From Dyadobacter frigoris (GTDB lineage Bacteria > Bacteroidota > Bacteroidia > Cytophagales > Spirosomataceae): DNA of 64,000 nt. A program made the position numbers and the translations under genes. Positions within the stretch are counted from its first letter, which is position 1. Every line of letters starts with the position of its first letter. Of this stretch, positions 33,232 through 43,230 are shown in pieces. Under the pieces are notes generated by a model. It saw only the letters and a list, made by a program, of their open reading frames with translations. It did not search any database and had not been told where the DNA came from. The stretch covers positions 567,005 through 631,004 of the forward strand of contig NZ_SZVO01000002.1 of assembly GCF_005280585.1 (NCBI RefSeq), read 5' to 3'.

Positions 33232-35730
33232 ATGAGAAAACTTTCTCTACAAATTTTTATTTTTTTAATCCTATTTTCTAAAATTTGCCTGGGGCAAATC
33301 ACCGTTACCTACCCCTCCAACCGTGTCGTTTTCCAACGCGATAACTCCAACCAGGCTTCTGTTGTCATTGCAGGTTATTTTGCCGGTTGTGCTGACCGGG
33401 TTGAAGCTCGTTTTGTTCCAAGAGAAATAGGCCAGGGCACAGCTGCTCCCGCGGGAGGTGGTTGGGCAACAGTTCAGGAAAATCCACGGAGTGGCAATTT
33501 TTACGGATCCATGTCCGTTACCGGTGGTTGGTACAAACTGGAAGTAAGGGTTATTGTTGATAATGCAGAAAGCGTAACCACTACTGTTGAACGTGTGGGC
33601 GTTGGCGAAGTTTTTGTGGTAGCCGGCCAATCAAATGCAACCGGTGGGGACGGCCACGAAAATGGTCCGGGTGCAACTGATGATAGAGTCAGCAGCATCA
33701 ATTTTCAAAATTATGACGCCAATAATATCCCCTCCATAGCGCCTTATTCACTAATCCAGTTGCCATGTCCGGAATATGTCCATCTTGATGATATCACAAA
33801 AACCTCTCCGTTTGGAAATTATGCATGGTGCTGGGGTGCTTTTGGCGATAGTCTGGTTAAAAAAATACAGGTTCCGGTTATGATCTTCAATGCCGGCTGG
33901 TCCAGCACAGGCGTTAGAAACTGGAAGGAATCCATTCCTGAAAATGATATAACAATCAGTGATTTTGGCTTTCCGTTTCCCGCCGGATTACCCTTTGGCC
34001 ATTTACGGATTACACTGAATAATTACATTGCCCAGCTGGGTGTCCGGGCCGTTTTGTGGCATCAGGGCGAAACAGACAACATGGTAAACCGCACAAGCCA
34101 GGATTATTTGTCCGATATCAGGGATGTGATCAAAGCTACCCGGGATTTGTCCGGAAAAAGCAATCTGGCCTGGGTTGTGTCGAGAGTGTCACGTTATAAT
34201 GTCAATGGAGATACACGTACCTGGCAGCCAGTTATTGATGCTCAAAATGATATTATAGGCCTGGGAAGCCATGGCAGTGATTTAAATTACAAAATGGAAG
34301 GCGTATTTCCCGGACCGGAAACCGATAATTACTATGACTCCACGTATCGTAATATTGACCAGGTTCACTTTACAGGAACAGGACTTTTGCATTTAGCCGG
34401 ATGGTGGACAGAAAAAATGGACGCTGATTTTTTCAAAAATTCCACACCATATCCTGCTGCGCCCCCGCCAAGTGTTTCGGTTGCCAGGACAGAAACAGCA
34501 AATGTTACTTTCCTGGCTCCTTCGGGTTTGAAAACATATGACTGGCTTTCCAGTGACAATTGTAATACCAGTGTTTCGAGCAGTCAACTATGGACTATTG
34601 GTTCAGGCGATTATCAGCTTAAAACCACTGATACATTTAATAATGTAGTTTTTTCTCCAAGAATCCGGGTTCCACTAAGCGTCTCTCCTGCTTCCATTGC
34701 CGGGAATTTGGATATAAGTCAGCAAATTATCACCAACAATGTTAATAACCTGCTTATCAACGATTGCCGGATTCTTGCCAAAATCGTTCCCGCTGCAAAT
34801 TCTGCGCTGATAAATGAAACCATAACCGCAAAAGCGTATATAGACGGCTCCGTTCAATCCTATCAAAATTCGCCTTACGTACAAAGGCATTTTGATATAA
34901 AATTGAATGCAGCAGCCAGTAATCCGGCTTCAAGGCTAACCTTATTTTTCTCTCAGAGTGATTTTGACGCATTTAATTTAGTAAGCAGCACCGATATCCC
35001 CAGCAACCCAACCGACCAAAGCGGAAAAAACAATTTGCGCGTCATACAGTTTAGTGGCAGCTCATCCAATAATACCGCTGCTCAAAACAGTTATACCGGT
35101 AGCCGTACCGAAATAACCCCCGCATCCGTTACCTGGAATACAGTATTAAATAGTTGGGAAGTTAGTTTCGATATGACCAGTACAGGAGGGTTTTTCCTGG
35201 TTGCAGCCAATACCGCACTACCCGTTACTTTGACATATTTCAAAGGAAATCCTGACGGCACCGCAGCCTCACTGCAATGGGAAACAAGTGCGGAGACCAA
35301 TTCAGCTTATTTTGAGTTGGAACGCAGCACAGACGCAATTCATTTTCAAACTGTTAAAAGACAGCTTGCAGCAGGAAACTCAGTATCCTCCAAACGTTAC
35401 AATTATCAGGATGTTTCCTTGTCGGCGGGGATCTATTATTATCGTTTAAAGCAGGTTGATATGGACGGATCTTACCAATACAGCCGCGTGATAAGTGTGA
35501 AAATGAGTGATAAAATATCGGTTCAAGTCTTTCCAAATCCCGTTTCTGACTATTTAGACATCCAATCTGAAATTGAAATAAACTCAGTTGAAATAATAAA
35601 TTCTCTTGGGGTCAAACTTCAATCCAATGTAGTGAAAACGAATTCCTTACATCTGGATATGAGTAAATTCCCGGCCGGTTTATATGTAATCCGGGTAAAT
35701 AAAGAAGCTTTTAAAATTGTCAAAAAGTAA
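33232..35730 (+). CDS. Secreted sialate O-acetylesterase-like (CE6-type SGNH) esterase with T9SS sorting domain
   Basis: The 832-residue protein has a signal peptide (IFIFLILFSKICLG). The esterase domain has Ser134 in VVAGQSNATGG (the GQSN motif), LWHQGETDN with His277, and a late Asp376/His379 in NIDQVHFTG, the order expected of acetyl-xylan or sialate O-acetylesterases of the CE6/DUF303 type. Beta modules follow (about 440-680), then the module VTLTYFKGNPDG, LERSTDAIHFQTV, YYYRLKQVDMDGSYQYSRVI, and a sorting domain VFPNPVSDYLDIQ to GLYVIRVNK. It probably removes acetyl groups from polysaccharides outside the cell. The true substrate is not evident. Confidence 0.87.
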   Translation: MRKLSLQIFIFLILFSKICLGQITVTYPSNRVVFQRDNSNQASVVIAGYFAGCADRVEARFVPREIGQGTAAPAGGGWATVQENPRSGNFYGSMSVTGGWYKLEVRVIVDNAESVTTTVERVGVGEVFVVAGQSNATGGDGHENGPGATDDRVSSINFQNYDANNIPSIAPYSLIQLPCPEYVHLDDITKTSPFGNYAWCWGAFGDSLVKKIQVPVMIFNAGWSSTGVRNWKESIPENDITISDFGFPFPAGLPFGHLRITLNNYIAQLGVRAVLWHQGETDNMVNRTSQDYLSDIRDVIKATRDLSGKSNLAWVVSRVSRYNVNGDTRTWQPVIDAQNDIIGLGSHGSDLNYKMEGVFPGPETDNYYDSTYRNIDQVHFTGTGLLHLAGWWTEKMDADFFKNSTPYPAAPPPSVSVARTETANVTFLAPSGLKTYDWLSSDNCNTSVSSSQLWTIGSGDYQLKTTDTFNNVVFSPRIRVPLSVSPASIAGNLDISQQIITNNVNNLLINDCRILAKIVPAANSALINETITAKAYIDGSVQSYQNSPYVQRHFDIKLNAAASNPASRLTLFFSQSDFDAFNLVSSTDIPSNPTDQSGKNNLRVIQFSGSSSNNTAAQNSYTGSRTEITPASVTWNTVLNSWEVSFDMTSTGGFFLVAANTALPVTLTYFKGNPDGTAASLQWETSAETNSAYFELERSTDAIHFQTVKRQLAAGNSVSSKRYNYQDVSLSAGIYYYRLKQVDMDGSYQYSRVISVKMSDKISVQVFPNPVSDYLDIQSEIEINSVEIINSLGVKLQSNVVKTNSLHLDMSKFPAGLYVIRVNKEAFKIVKK

Positions 35731-35774
35731 GTGCCGATTTGGTACATATTTGGTTACATAATGAACTGAAAAAT

Positions 35775-35811
35775 AAAAAATGTTGTCGGATTCGCTCTGG
35801 CAACATTTTTT
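35775..35811 (+). terminator. Intrinsic terminator of the esterase gene
   Basis: AAAAAATGTTG (35775-35785) pairs with CAACATTTTTT (35801-35811), ending in a T-rich tail. Confidence 0.75.
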
Positions 35812-36031
35812 ATTTTTTTATTTAATAAATAAAAAAACTTACGAACAACAAAATAAATGGTACGAAGCAAGGTTTTTATTGATCGATAATAAGAACTTTT
35901 ACTTTAAAGGTCAATTTATTTTTTCAATTGGCTTATTTTGGAAACAATTATTACAAGCACTATTGTTCATTATAGAGATTTTGGATTTTTCCGGGCTGAT
36001 GGCCTAATGAACTATAATTCTTTCTTACACA

Positions 36032-37561
36032 ATGCGTACCAAAAAGTCTATAAAATCAATTACTCCCGATGTCGTGCTGATTGGAGCCGGTATTATGAGT
36101 GCAACGCTGGGGATTTTACTTAAAAAGTTAAATCCCGCTTTTACAATCTCTATTTTTGAGAGACTGGATAGGGTTACTGCTGAAAGTTCTGATGCATGGA
36201 ACAACGCCGGAACCGGACATTCTGCCTTTTGTGAATTGAACTATACACCGCAAAAAGAAGACGGCTCCGTGGAAATTGACAAAGCAATTAAAATTGCTGA
36301 ATCATTTGAAGTATCAAAAGAATTCTGGTCATATCTGGTAGAAAATAAAATCGCTGAGGCGCCGGAAGAATTCATTCGTCACATACCTCATATGAGTTTT
36401 GTTTGGGGCGAGAATAATGTCGATTATCTGAAAAAACGTTTCGAAGCTTTGACAAAACATCATTTGTTTGAAGGGATGAAGTATTCGGATAATCCCACCG
36501 AAATCGAAAACTGGGTTCCTCTGATTATGGACGGAAGAGATCCGCAAGAGGTCGTTGCTGCGACACGTATGGATCTTGGTACAGATGTAAATTTTGGCGC
36601 TTTAACCAGAACCATATTTAATTATCTGGAAACTCAGGAAGGTGTAAACCTTTATTTGAATCACGAAGTTGACGATTTCAAACACGAATCGGATGGTTCA
36701 TGGACGATTGCGGTTAAAGATTTAGCAACCCGCAAAACACAAAAATTACGCACTCCTTTTGTATTTATAGGAGCTGGTGGCGGCTCTTTGCCACTTTTGG
36801 AAAAATCCGGCATACCTGAAGGAAAAGGATTTGGCGGGTTTCCGGTAAGCGGCCAATGGCTGGTTTGTAACAATCCTGAAATTATTGAACGGCATCAGGC
36901 AAAAGTTTACGGAAAAGCCGCTGTTGGTTCTCCGCCAATGTCGGTTCCGCATTTGGACACTCGTGTAATCGACGGAAAGAAAGCATTGTTGTTTGGTCCG
37001 TATGCAGGTTTTTCAACAAAATTCCTGAAAAACGGATCTTATCTTGATCTTCCGCGTTCAATCAAATTCAATAATATTAAGCCAATGCTGGCCGCCGGTA
37101 TCCATAACATACCGTTGACCAAATATCTGATTGATCAGGTAAGGCAATCACCAGAAGACAGACTTGCGGCTTTGAAAGATTATATGCCACAAGCCCGTAT
37201 GGAAGACTGGGAACTTGAAAAAGCAGGTCAGCGTGTACAGGTTATCAAAAAAGATAAAAAAGAAGGCGGTGTGCTGGAATTTGGGACCGAAATGGTGACA
37301 GCAGCTGATGGTTCGCTGGCGGCATTGCTGGGTGCTTCTCCGGGCGCATCTACTTCGGTTTCTATTATGCTTGAACTGATCCATCGCTGTTTCAAAGATC
37401 AGGCAGCTACTGCGGAATGGAAACAGCAGCTTCAAAAACTAATTCCTTCTTTTGGAAATTCATTAGCGAAAGATGTCAGGCTTGCGGCCAAAACCCGTGC
37501 CTGGACTACCCAGGTTTTACAACTGAATCCTTCAAGAAAAGAGGAAGAAATCCTGGCGTAG
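36032..37561 (+). CDS. mqo: Malate:quinone oxidoreductase
   Basis: The 509-residue FAD enzyme oxidises malate to oxaloacetate and passes electrons to quinone at the inner membrane face, replacing or assisting malate dehydrogenase in the TCA cycle. Motifs are the FAD-binding VVLIGAGIMSATLGILL (residues 15-31), AESSDAWNNAGTGHSAFCELNYTP, MDLGTDVNFGALTR, FIGAGGGSLPLLEKSGI, FGGFPVSGQWLVC and LLGASPGASTSVSIMLEL. Length is standard. It has no nearby partner genes and ends in a hairpin. Confidence 0.96.
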   Translation: MRTKKSIKSITPDVVLIGAGIMSATLGILLKKLNPAFTISIFERLDRVTAESSDAWNNAGTGHSAFCELNYTPQKEDGSVEIDKAIKIAESFEVSKEFWSYLVENKIAEAPEEFIRHIPHMSFVWGENNVDYLKKRFEALTKHHLFEGMKYSDNPTEIENWVPLIMDGRDPQEVVAATRMDLGTDVNFGALTRTIFNYLETQEGVNLYLNHEVDDFKHESDGSWTIAVKDLATRKTQKLRTPFVFIGAGGGSLPLLEKSGIPEGKGFGGFPVSGQWLVCNNPEIIERHQAKVYGKAAVGSPPMSVPHLDTRVIDGKKALLFGPYAGFSTKFLKNGSYLDLPRSIKFNNIKPMLAAGIHNIPLTKYLIDQVRQSPEDRLAALKDYMPQARMEDWELEKAGQRVQVIKKDKKEGGVLEFGTEMVTAADGSLAALLGASPGASTSVSIMLELIHRCFKDQAATAEWKQQLQKLIPSFGNSLAKDVRLAAKTRAWTTQVLQLNPSRKEEEILA

Positions 37562-37585
37562 GGAATTTCGTTAAAACTATAAAAT

Positions 37586-37617
37586 CAAAAGCGGATTGTG
37601 AATATAATCCGCTTTTG
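37586..37617. terminator. Terminator between mqo and the TPR kinase gene
   Basis: CAAAAGCGGATT (37586-37597) pairs perfectly with AATCCGCTTTTG (37606-37617). The A- and T-rich arms could serve both convergent genes. Confidence 0.75.
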
Positions 37618-37640
37618 CTGTTTATATACCTACAACAAAA

Positions 37641-39770
37641 TTAAATTGTCAGGGAAGAAGATATTGCAAAAGCAGATTTTTCTTCGGCCGCCGGTAATTC
37701 CACGTAAAAAGTGGTACCCTTATCCATATCACTTTCAAACCATATTTTACCGCCATGGGCCTCAATAATCTGCTTTGAAATAGAAAGACCCAATCCAAAC
37801 GGCTGCTCCCCGGAAGTCCCTCTTCTTTTGGCATCTGTGAATGCATCAAAGATCTTGTCTTTTAATTCGTCCGGGATTCCTATTCCCTGATCTTCAACCG
37901 ACAGTTCCATCTTGTGATCCCTCTCCACTAATTTCACATATATAGCAGATCCCGGCCGGCTAAACTTTATGGCATTGACAATCAGATTGCTCAAAACCCT
38001 CCATATTTTTTCTTTATCGGCCAAAACCAGCACATCTGCCCCTATTTCCAGATTCACTTTCTGATCCTTTTCATCGGCCTTGAATTTTAATTGTTCAACG
38101 CATTCATGAAGCAGAACCCGCATATCCACAACATCCTTTTTCATTTCCTCCGGGCGATAATTAAAATTAGCCGCCAGCAGATCATTAATCATTTCAATGG
38201 AATGCAGGCTTGATGTTTTCATCAATTTGGCAAACTCCATATGTTCCTCTGAAAAGTCAACCTCTTCAAGTAAAAGGGAAGATATAGAAGAAATAGCGCC
38301 AAGCGGGTTTCTCAAATCGTGGGCAACCACTTTTAAAATCCTGTCTTTATCCTTATTGCTCTGCCGAAGATCGTCCAGTGTTTGTTCCAGCTGTTTATTC
38401 TGAAATGTAATTTGCTTGTTCAGGTTTGTAAGTGCAGCCACATTCAGTTTAGAGCTTTTCCAGTTTTGCAGCAACAATAATAAAATTGCCAGTGCCATAA
38501 GTGAAAAAAGCAGCGTTACGTACAAATAATTCTTTTTCAGATCATTTTCCTTGCTTAACAGCGTATAATTATACTGCTGTTCAATACTTTGAAATTCCCT
38601 GTTTACATCCGCGCTGACCAGTTTTTTATTTTCTCGGTCCAGGGAATCTTTCAAAAACATGTATTGCTGCAAAGAAATATACGCCAGTTCAGGTTTTCCT
38701 ATTTTGTCATAATATTTCCAATTCAGCTTATTCAGGCCGATTTCAGCATACAAATTATCACTGGAATCAAGTGAAGCCCTTAACTGTTCAGTAATTTCGT
38801 GCGTTTCATTAAATCGCCGTTTTTCAATATACAACTCTCCCAGTTTAATCATCGAAATCTGAGAATCGGGAATATCAAAGCCTTTCTTCCGGTTTGTGGC
38901 GATGCTTCTCTTTAACAATTTCTCCGCAGAAAGCGTATCACCTTTTTTATAATATTCTCCTGCCTGATTTCCATAAACCACAGCTTGCGCCATTTCGATA
39001 TAATCCTTTCGATCGGGAAATTTCTTCCCTTCTTCACGGAGAAAAGCCAGCGCCTTATTGCTATAATTCAGCGAGCTGTCTGTCATATTATACTTGCTGT
39101 AACTTAAAGCAATATTAGCAAGTAATTCCTGACGAGAGGCAAAATTCCGGAAATCCTTTATACAGTAAGCGGCGTCTTCAAAACACTGCTTAAAATTATT
39201 TATGGCCTCAGAATACTTGGCCTGTTTGTAACTTACCATACCGAGCCGGTAAGTATATTCACTCACCGCGCACGGATCCATTATGGTTTGCGCAATTATT
39301 TTTCCGCGGTAATAAAACTGGTAAGCATCATTATAACGCTTGATATTAAAAAGCAGATCGCCCTTTTGGAATAGAGCCGTTGAGTATTCCCTGATATACT
39401 TTTTATTTAATTCTTCGGTAGATAAAATAAGAAATATACTGTCAAGCCACGCAATGCCTTTGTAATTATCTCTTGTTTTGGGATAATAGTCCTGGCCTTT
39501 AAAACTGTATTTCCTGATTTCATCACCAATTCCGGGGTCATCAATAACCTGATAGGCCGAGTCAAAGAAAGCCAATGCTTTTTCTTTCTCTCCTTTATCC
39601 ATCATACGCTTGGCCTGCTCGCGGATCATATCTACATAAGCGGTGTGATCTGCTTTTTTCAAATCTGAATTCCCACAGGAGCACAAACAAAATAATGACA
39701 GTGCAGCCAGAATAAAATTACCTCTCCTATTAATCATCAAAATAGATATGAAGAGATAAAATTTTATCAT
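37641..39770 (-). CDS. Histidine kinase with N-terminal TPR sensor region and possible lipoprotein signal
   Basis: The 709-residue protein has an N-terminal hydrophobic stretch ending in LCSC (Cys32), a lipobox-like sequence; an internal start at Met12 (39737) would give a normal lipoprotein signal of 20 residues. About 350 residues of TPR-like helices follow, then a membrane segment at about 415-436 (YLYVTLLFSLMALAILLLLL), a coiled coil, and the kinase: His484 in VVAHDLRNPLGAISS, NLIVNAIKFS, DQGIGIPDELKDKIFDAF and GLGLSISKQIIEAHGG. The receptor region would be periplasmic. No response regulator is adjacent. The lipid anchor plus membrane segment is unusual but common in Bacteroidota kinases with TPR inputs. 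Confidence 0.9.
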   Translation of the reverse strand: MIKFYLFISILMINRRGNFILAALSLFCLCSCGNSDLKKADHTAYVDMIREQAKRMMDKGEKEKALAFFDSAYQVIDDPGIGDEIRKYSFKGQDYYPKTRDNYKGIAWLDSIFLILSTEELNKKYIREYSTALFQKGDLLFNIKRYNDAYQFYYRGKIIAQTIMDPCAVSEYTYRLGMVSYKQAKYSEAINNFKQCFEDAAYCIKDFRNFASRQELLANIALSYSKYNMTDSSLNYSNKALAFLREEGKKFPDRKDYIEMAQAVVYGNQAGEYYKKGDTLSAEKLLKRSIATNRKKGFDIPDSQISMIKLGELYIEKRRFNETHEITEQLRASLDSSDNLYAEIGLNKLNWKYYDKIGKPELAYISLQQYMFLKDSLDRENKKLVSADVNREFQSIEQQYNYTLLSKENDLKKNYLYVTLLFSLMALAILLLLLQNWKSSKLNVAALTNLNKQITFQNKQLEQTLDDLRQSNKDKDRILKVVAHDLRNPLGAISSISSLLLEEVDFSEEHMEFAKLMKTSSLHSIEMINDLLAANFNYRPEEMKKDVVDMRVLLHECVEQLKFKADEKDQKVNLEIGADVLVLADKEKIWRVLSNLIVNAIKFSRPGSAIYVKLVERDHKMELSVEDQGIGIPDELKDKIFDAFTDAKRRGTSGEQPFGLGLSISKQIIEAHGGKIWFESDMDKGTTFYVELPAAEEKSAFAISSSLTI

Positions 39771-40160
39771 TTTGTACCGCTGAGTATAAGCCCTTTGTAA
39801 AAAAATACGATTTGATTGTTAAAACTTAAAATTACTTCATTAACAGTACATTAAAAAGTTCTGCCACGAATTTAATCAACAATTCTTATGCTTAAAAATT
39901 AGCCAGCTCTGTTAATAACTTCCTGTTTTTCAGAACTATGTAAATATGGATGGTCCAGTGTACCTGTTTAATTTATTTAAAATATTTATTATTTTGATTT
40001 TAGATATGTTGTCCGAAAAATTTTATTTAATGATTATTGATTTAATATTAAATAGCTCATTAACAGTAAATTATATAAATTAAAATATTTAGCATCTGAA
40101 TTTACCAACTGCTAAATATTTTTAGCAGCTACTTAAAATCGTTATAATTTTTTATTAAAA
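39771..40160. other. AT-rich intergenic region with one hairpin
   Basis: Very AT-rich spacer between the divergent kinase and TonB-receptor genes. The only clear structure is a 13-bp hairpin (40082-40094 with 40110-40122, loop 15) with a T-rich end, just upstream of the receptor promoter. No gene is visible. Confidence 0.6.
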
Positions 40161-40191
40161 TTTGAACTTAACAAAAACTGAATTACTTTTG
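40161..40191 (+). promoter_or_regulatory. Promoter of the TonB-dependent receptor gene
   Basis: TTTG (40161-40164), 19 bases, then TACTTTTG (40184-40191), a full consensus match 41 bases before the ATG. Confidence 0.75.
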
Positions 40192-40232
40192 TCTACTAAA
40201 TCGATAGAGAATATAAAAATTACCCCAATTAC

Positions 40233-43157
40233 ATGAAACCATTGTTACTCCTAAAAAAGATTACACTCATTACACTTTTAGCATTTCCACTTTTAACCTT
40301 CGGTCAGGGAAATAATTTCATTGAAATATCCGGAAAAATCATCGACAAAGATGATAAAACCACGCTTCCAGGCGTCAGTGTGCTGATAAAAGGAACTGTG
40401 GCAGGAACCATAACCGATAATGACGGAAGTTTTAAATTGCGCTCAAAAGCAAAATATCCTTTCACTTTGGTCATTTCCAGCATAGGGTTTAAAACTCAGG
40501 AATTTGAAGTGCAAAATCCTGGTTCCAATATTAATATTGAACTTGTAACACAAACCCAGCTTGCACAGGAAATTGTTGTGACTGCTTCACGTGTTGAAGA
40601 AAGCATCCTTAAATCACCCGTTGCTATTGCCAAACTGGACATTCGCGCTATCCGGGATTCGCCATCGCCTTCTTTTTATGATGCGCTGGAAAATGTTAAA
40701 GGCGTGCAGATGACCACATCAAGTCTTACTTTTAAAATACCAAATACACGCGGATTTAATATTCCTAGTAACTATCGCTTTATGCAGCTCGTTGATGGTA
40801 TTGACATGCAGGCGGCAACTTTGGGTGTTCCGCTTGGAAATGCAATCGGGCCTACGGAACTGGATATTGCCAGTGTGGAAATTACGCCAGGTGCAGCCTC
40901 GGCACTTTATGGGTTGAATGCCATTAACGGAATGTCCAATTTATTGACAAAAAGCCCATTCTTTTACCAGGGATTAAGTGTTTATCAGAAAACGGGAGTT
41001 AACCACGTCGGCGGCACCGGCCGGGATGCAAGTATACTGACGGAAACCGCCATACGTTACGCAAAAGCATTCAATAACAAATTCGCATTCAAAGTCAATT
41101 TCAGCTATATGCGCGGAACAGACTGGCTGGCAGATACACGTTTGGATCAAAATCCGAATAACCTGAAAAGTGCGAATCCATCATTTTCTGCTTTGAACGG
41201 AGCGAATAATGCTGCATTCGATGGCTGGAATAAATATGGTGATGATGTGCTTGCCGGAAGTAATACCGTTTCAGTAAGTGGTTTGAACATTAATGGCAAA
41301 CCAAACCAGACTTTGAATGTAGCCCGCACGGGTTATTGGGAGAGAGATTTGGTAAACCCGAATGTGGATAACCTTAAATTTGACGCCGCTGTACATTATC
41401 GTATCAGCGACAAGGCAGAACTTTCTTATAGCTACCGGATCGGTAAAATGGATGGTGTTTTCCAACGGGGAAATAAAATCCAGCTTGACAATGTGATCAT
41501 CCAGAACCATAAAGTTGAATTAAAGGGAGCTGACTTTTTGGTTCGCGCTTACACTTCTTCTGAAAATTCCGGTGATTCTTATAATGTAAAACCACTTGCG
41601 GATAACATGGACCTTTCCACAGGCGGAAATGCAACCGTTTGGGGCGCAGCCTACAAAACAGCTCTCAATCAATATGGAGTAAATAATGGCGGTGGGTTAA
41701 CTGACGCAAACCTGGCAGCAGCCACAGCTTATGCACGCGGCGTTGCTGATGCCAACCGCGCTGTTCCGGGAACCAAGGCATTTAATGACCAAAAGGCGCT
41801 TATTATCGGAATTAATAACTGGGATATAAAATCTGCTGCGATTCCTGACGCACCGGTTTCAGGTGGGGCAGCATTGGTGCAGAAAAGTCATTTATATCAT
41901 GTGGAAGGTCAGTGGGATCTTTCGAAATATACCAAAGCTTTTGATATGCTGATTGGCGGTGATGCCCGTTTATACGAAATTACGCCGGATGGAAATAGTT
42001 TCGTAGATTTTTCCCGCCCGATTGCCGACCGTGGAAAACCTTTGGAGGACGGCAGTTTTGGTAAAAATATTGCTTATAAAAAAATCGGAGCTTTCACCCA
42101 GCTGACTAAAACCTTCTTTGCAGATAAGCTAAAAATATTCGGCTCACTACGTTTTGATTATAACCCGGAATTCAAACCAATTCTGACGCCTCGTGTAGCG
42201 GCCGTTTATTCTCCCGACAAAAGCAACAATTTCCGTTTTACGTATCAGCAGGGATATCGTTTCCCAGGATTGTTTGAAGCATTGTCTTATGTAAATAATG
42301 GTCGTGTAAAACGTGTGGGAAGCCTTCCTTATATCAACGAAGGATTGGGATATCTTGACAATAGTTACACCCGCGCTTCCGGTGTTATATTTAACGCAGC
42401 AGTTAATACAGCCGTTGCGGCTGGTGCAACCCGTAACGATGCAGCCTTGGCTAACAGAAATTTATTGGTTAAAGCGCAACTTGACAAAGGTCGCCCGGAA
42501 GGAATTCACTCTTACGAATTCGGATATAAAAGTGTTTTCCTGAATAATACTTTGGTACTGGATTTTGATGCTTATACCAATACTTACGACGGATTCCTTG
42601 GACAAGTTCAAGTGGATGTTCCTCACGGACAAACTGTTGGTTCTGATGCGGCAGTTTTGGCCATGCTTGATGCCAACAGAGATTCACAGGATCGGTACCG
42701 CGTTTATACCAATGCTAAAAACAAATATACCAACTACGGTTCGGCATTAGGTGTTACTTACAATTTCTACAAAGGTTTTACAGTTTCCGGAAACACCAGC
42801 TTTAACAAAATCAAATCAAACGCAACCGCAGATATTTTCGTAACCGGATTTAACACACCGGAATGGACAACAAATATCCAGTTTGGGAACCGTCAGATAA
42901 CTAAAAATCTGGGTTTCAGTGTTGTGCACAGATGGCAGAAAAAATTCCTTTGGGAAAGTCCTTTGGTTAATGGTTACGTTCGTGCGATCCATACTTTTGA
43001 TGCGCAGGTAACATACAAAGTGCCAACTATTAAAGGAACTGTAAAAGTTGGCGGAAGTGATATTTTCAATAACAATTATATTCAATATGCAGGCGGGCCA
43101 ACACTTGGTGGTCTGTATTATGTGGCAATTACTTTTGACGGTTTGCTGAATCATTAA
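40233..43157 (+). CDS. TonB-dependent outer membrane receptor with carboxypeptidase-like N-terminal domain
   Basis: The 974-residue protein has a signal peptide (TLITLLAFPLLTFG), a CarboxypepD_reg-like beta domain (ISGKIIDKDDKTTLPGVSVLIKG, residues about 30-110), a TonB box region (QEIVVTASRVEESILKSPVAI), a plug (FYDALENVKGVQMT; ITPGAASALYGLNAINGMSN) and a beta-barrel ending in TFDGLLNH. It imports a ligand across the outer membrane with energy from TonB. The absence of a SusD gene next to it and the lack of the SusC-type plug ending argue against a polysaccharide SusCD pair. The ligand is unknown. It ends in a hairpin at 43183. Confidence 0.93.
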   Translation: MKPLLLLKKITLITLLAFPLLTFGQGNNFIEISGKIIDKDDKTTLPGVSVLIKGTVAGTITDNDGSFKLRSKAKYPFTLVISSIGFKTQEFEVQNPGSNINIELVTQTQLAQEIVVTASRVEESILKSPVAIAKLDIRAIRDSPSPSFYDALENVKGVQMTTSSLTFKIPNTRGFNIPSNYRFMQLVDGIDMQAATLGVPLGNAIGPTELDIASVEITPGAASALYGLNAINGMSNLLTKSPFFYQGLSVYQKTGVNHVGGTGRDASILTETAIRYAKAFNNKFAFKVNFSYMRGTDWLADTRLDQNPNNLKSANPSFSALNGANNAAFDGWNKYGDDVLAGSNTVSVSGLNINGKPNQTLNVARTGYWERDLVNPNVDNLKFDAAVHYRISDKAELSYSYRIGKMDGVFQRGNKIQLDNVIIQNHKVELKGADFLVRAYTSSENSGDSYNVKPLADNMDLSTGGNATVWGAAYKTALNQYGVNNGGGLTDANLAAATAYARGVADANRAVPGTKAFNDQKALIIGINNWDIKSAAIPDAPVSGGAALVQKSHLYHVEGQWDLSKYTKAFDMLIGGDARLYEITPDGNSFVDFSRPIADRGKPLEDGSFGKNIAYKKIGAFTQLTKTFFADKLKIFGSLRFDYNPEFKPILTPRVAAVYSPDKSNNFRFTYQQGYRFPGLFEALSYVNNGRVKRVGSLPYINEGLGYLDNSYTRASGVIFNAAVNTAVAAGATRNDAALANRNLLVKAQLDKGRPEGIHSYEFGYKSVFLNNTLVLDFDAYTNTYDGFLGQVQVDVPHGQTVGSDAAVLAMLDANRDSQDRYRVYTNAKNKYTNYGSALGVTYNFYKGFTVSGNTSFNKIKSNATADIFVTGFNTPEWTTNIQFGNRQITKNLGFSVVHRWQKKFLWESPLVNGYVRAIHTFDAQVTYKVPTIKGTVKVGGSDIFNNNYIQYAGGPTLGGLYYVAITFDGLLNH

Positions 43158-43182
43158 AAGGAGCACGTAGCTGTCAGCAATT

Positions 43183-43230
43183 GGCGGTTAGTCTGATCAG
43201 TTAAAACTGATGAGCTAACCGCCAGTTTTA
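43183..43230 (+). terminator. Intrinsic terminator of the TonB receptor gene
   Basis: GGCGGTTAG (43183-43191) pairs with CTAACCGCC (43215-43223), with an inner TCAGTT/AACTGA stem, followed by AGTTTTATTT. Its tail touches the end of the convergent MarR-GNAT gene. Confidence 0.75.

Noticed and set aside
35780..36007. 75-codon frame before mqo
   Set aside because: It begins in the esterase terminator, is very Phe/Leu rich from AT-rich DNA, and resembles no protein.
40233..43157. SusC-type polysaccharide receptor
   Set aside because: No SusD gene follows and the plug is of the general TonB-receptor type.
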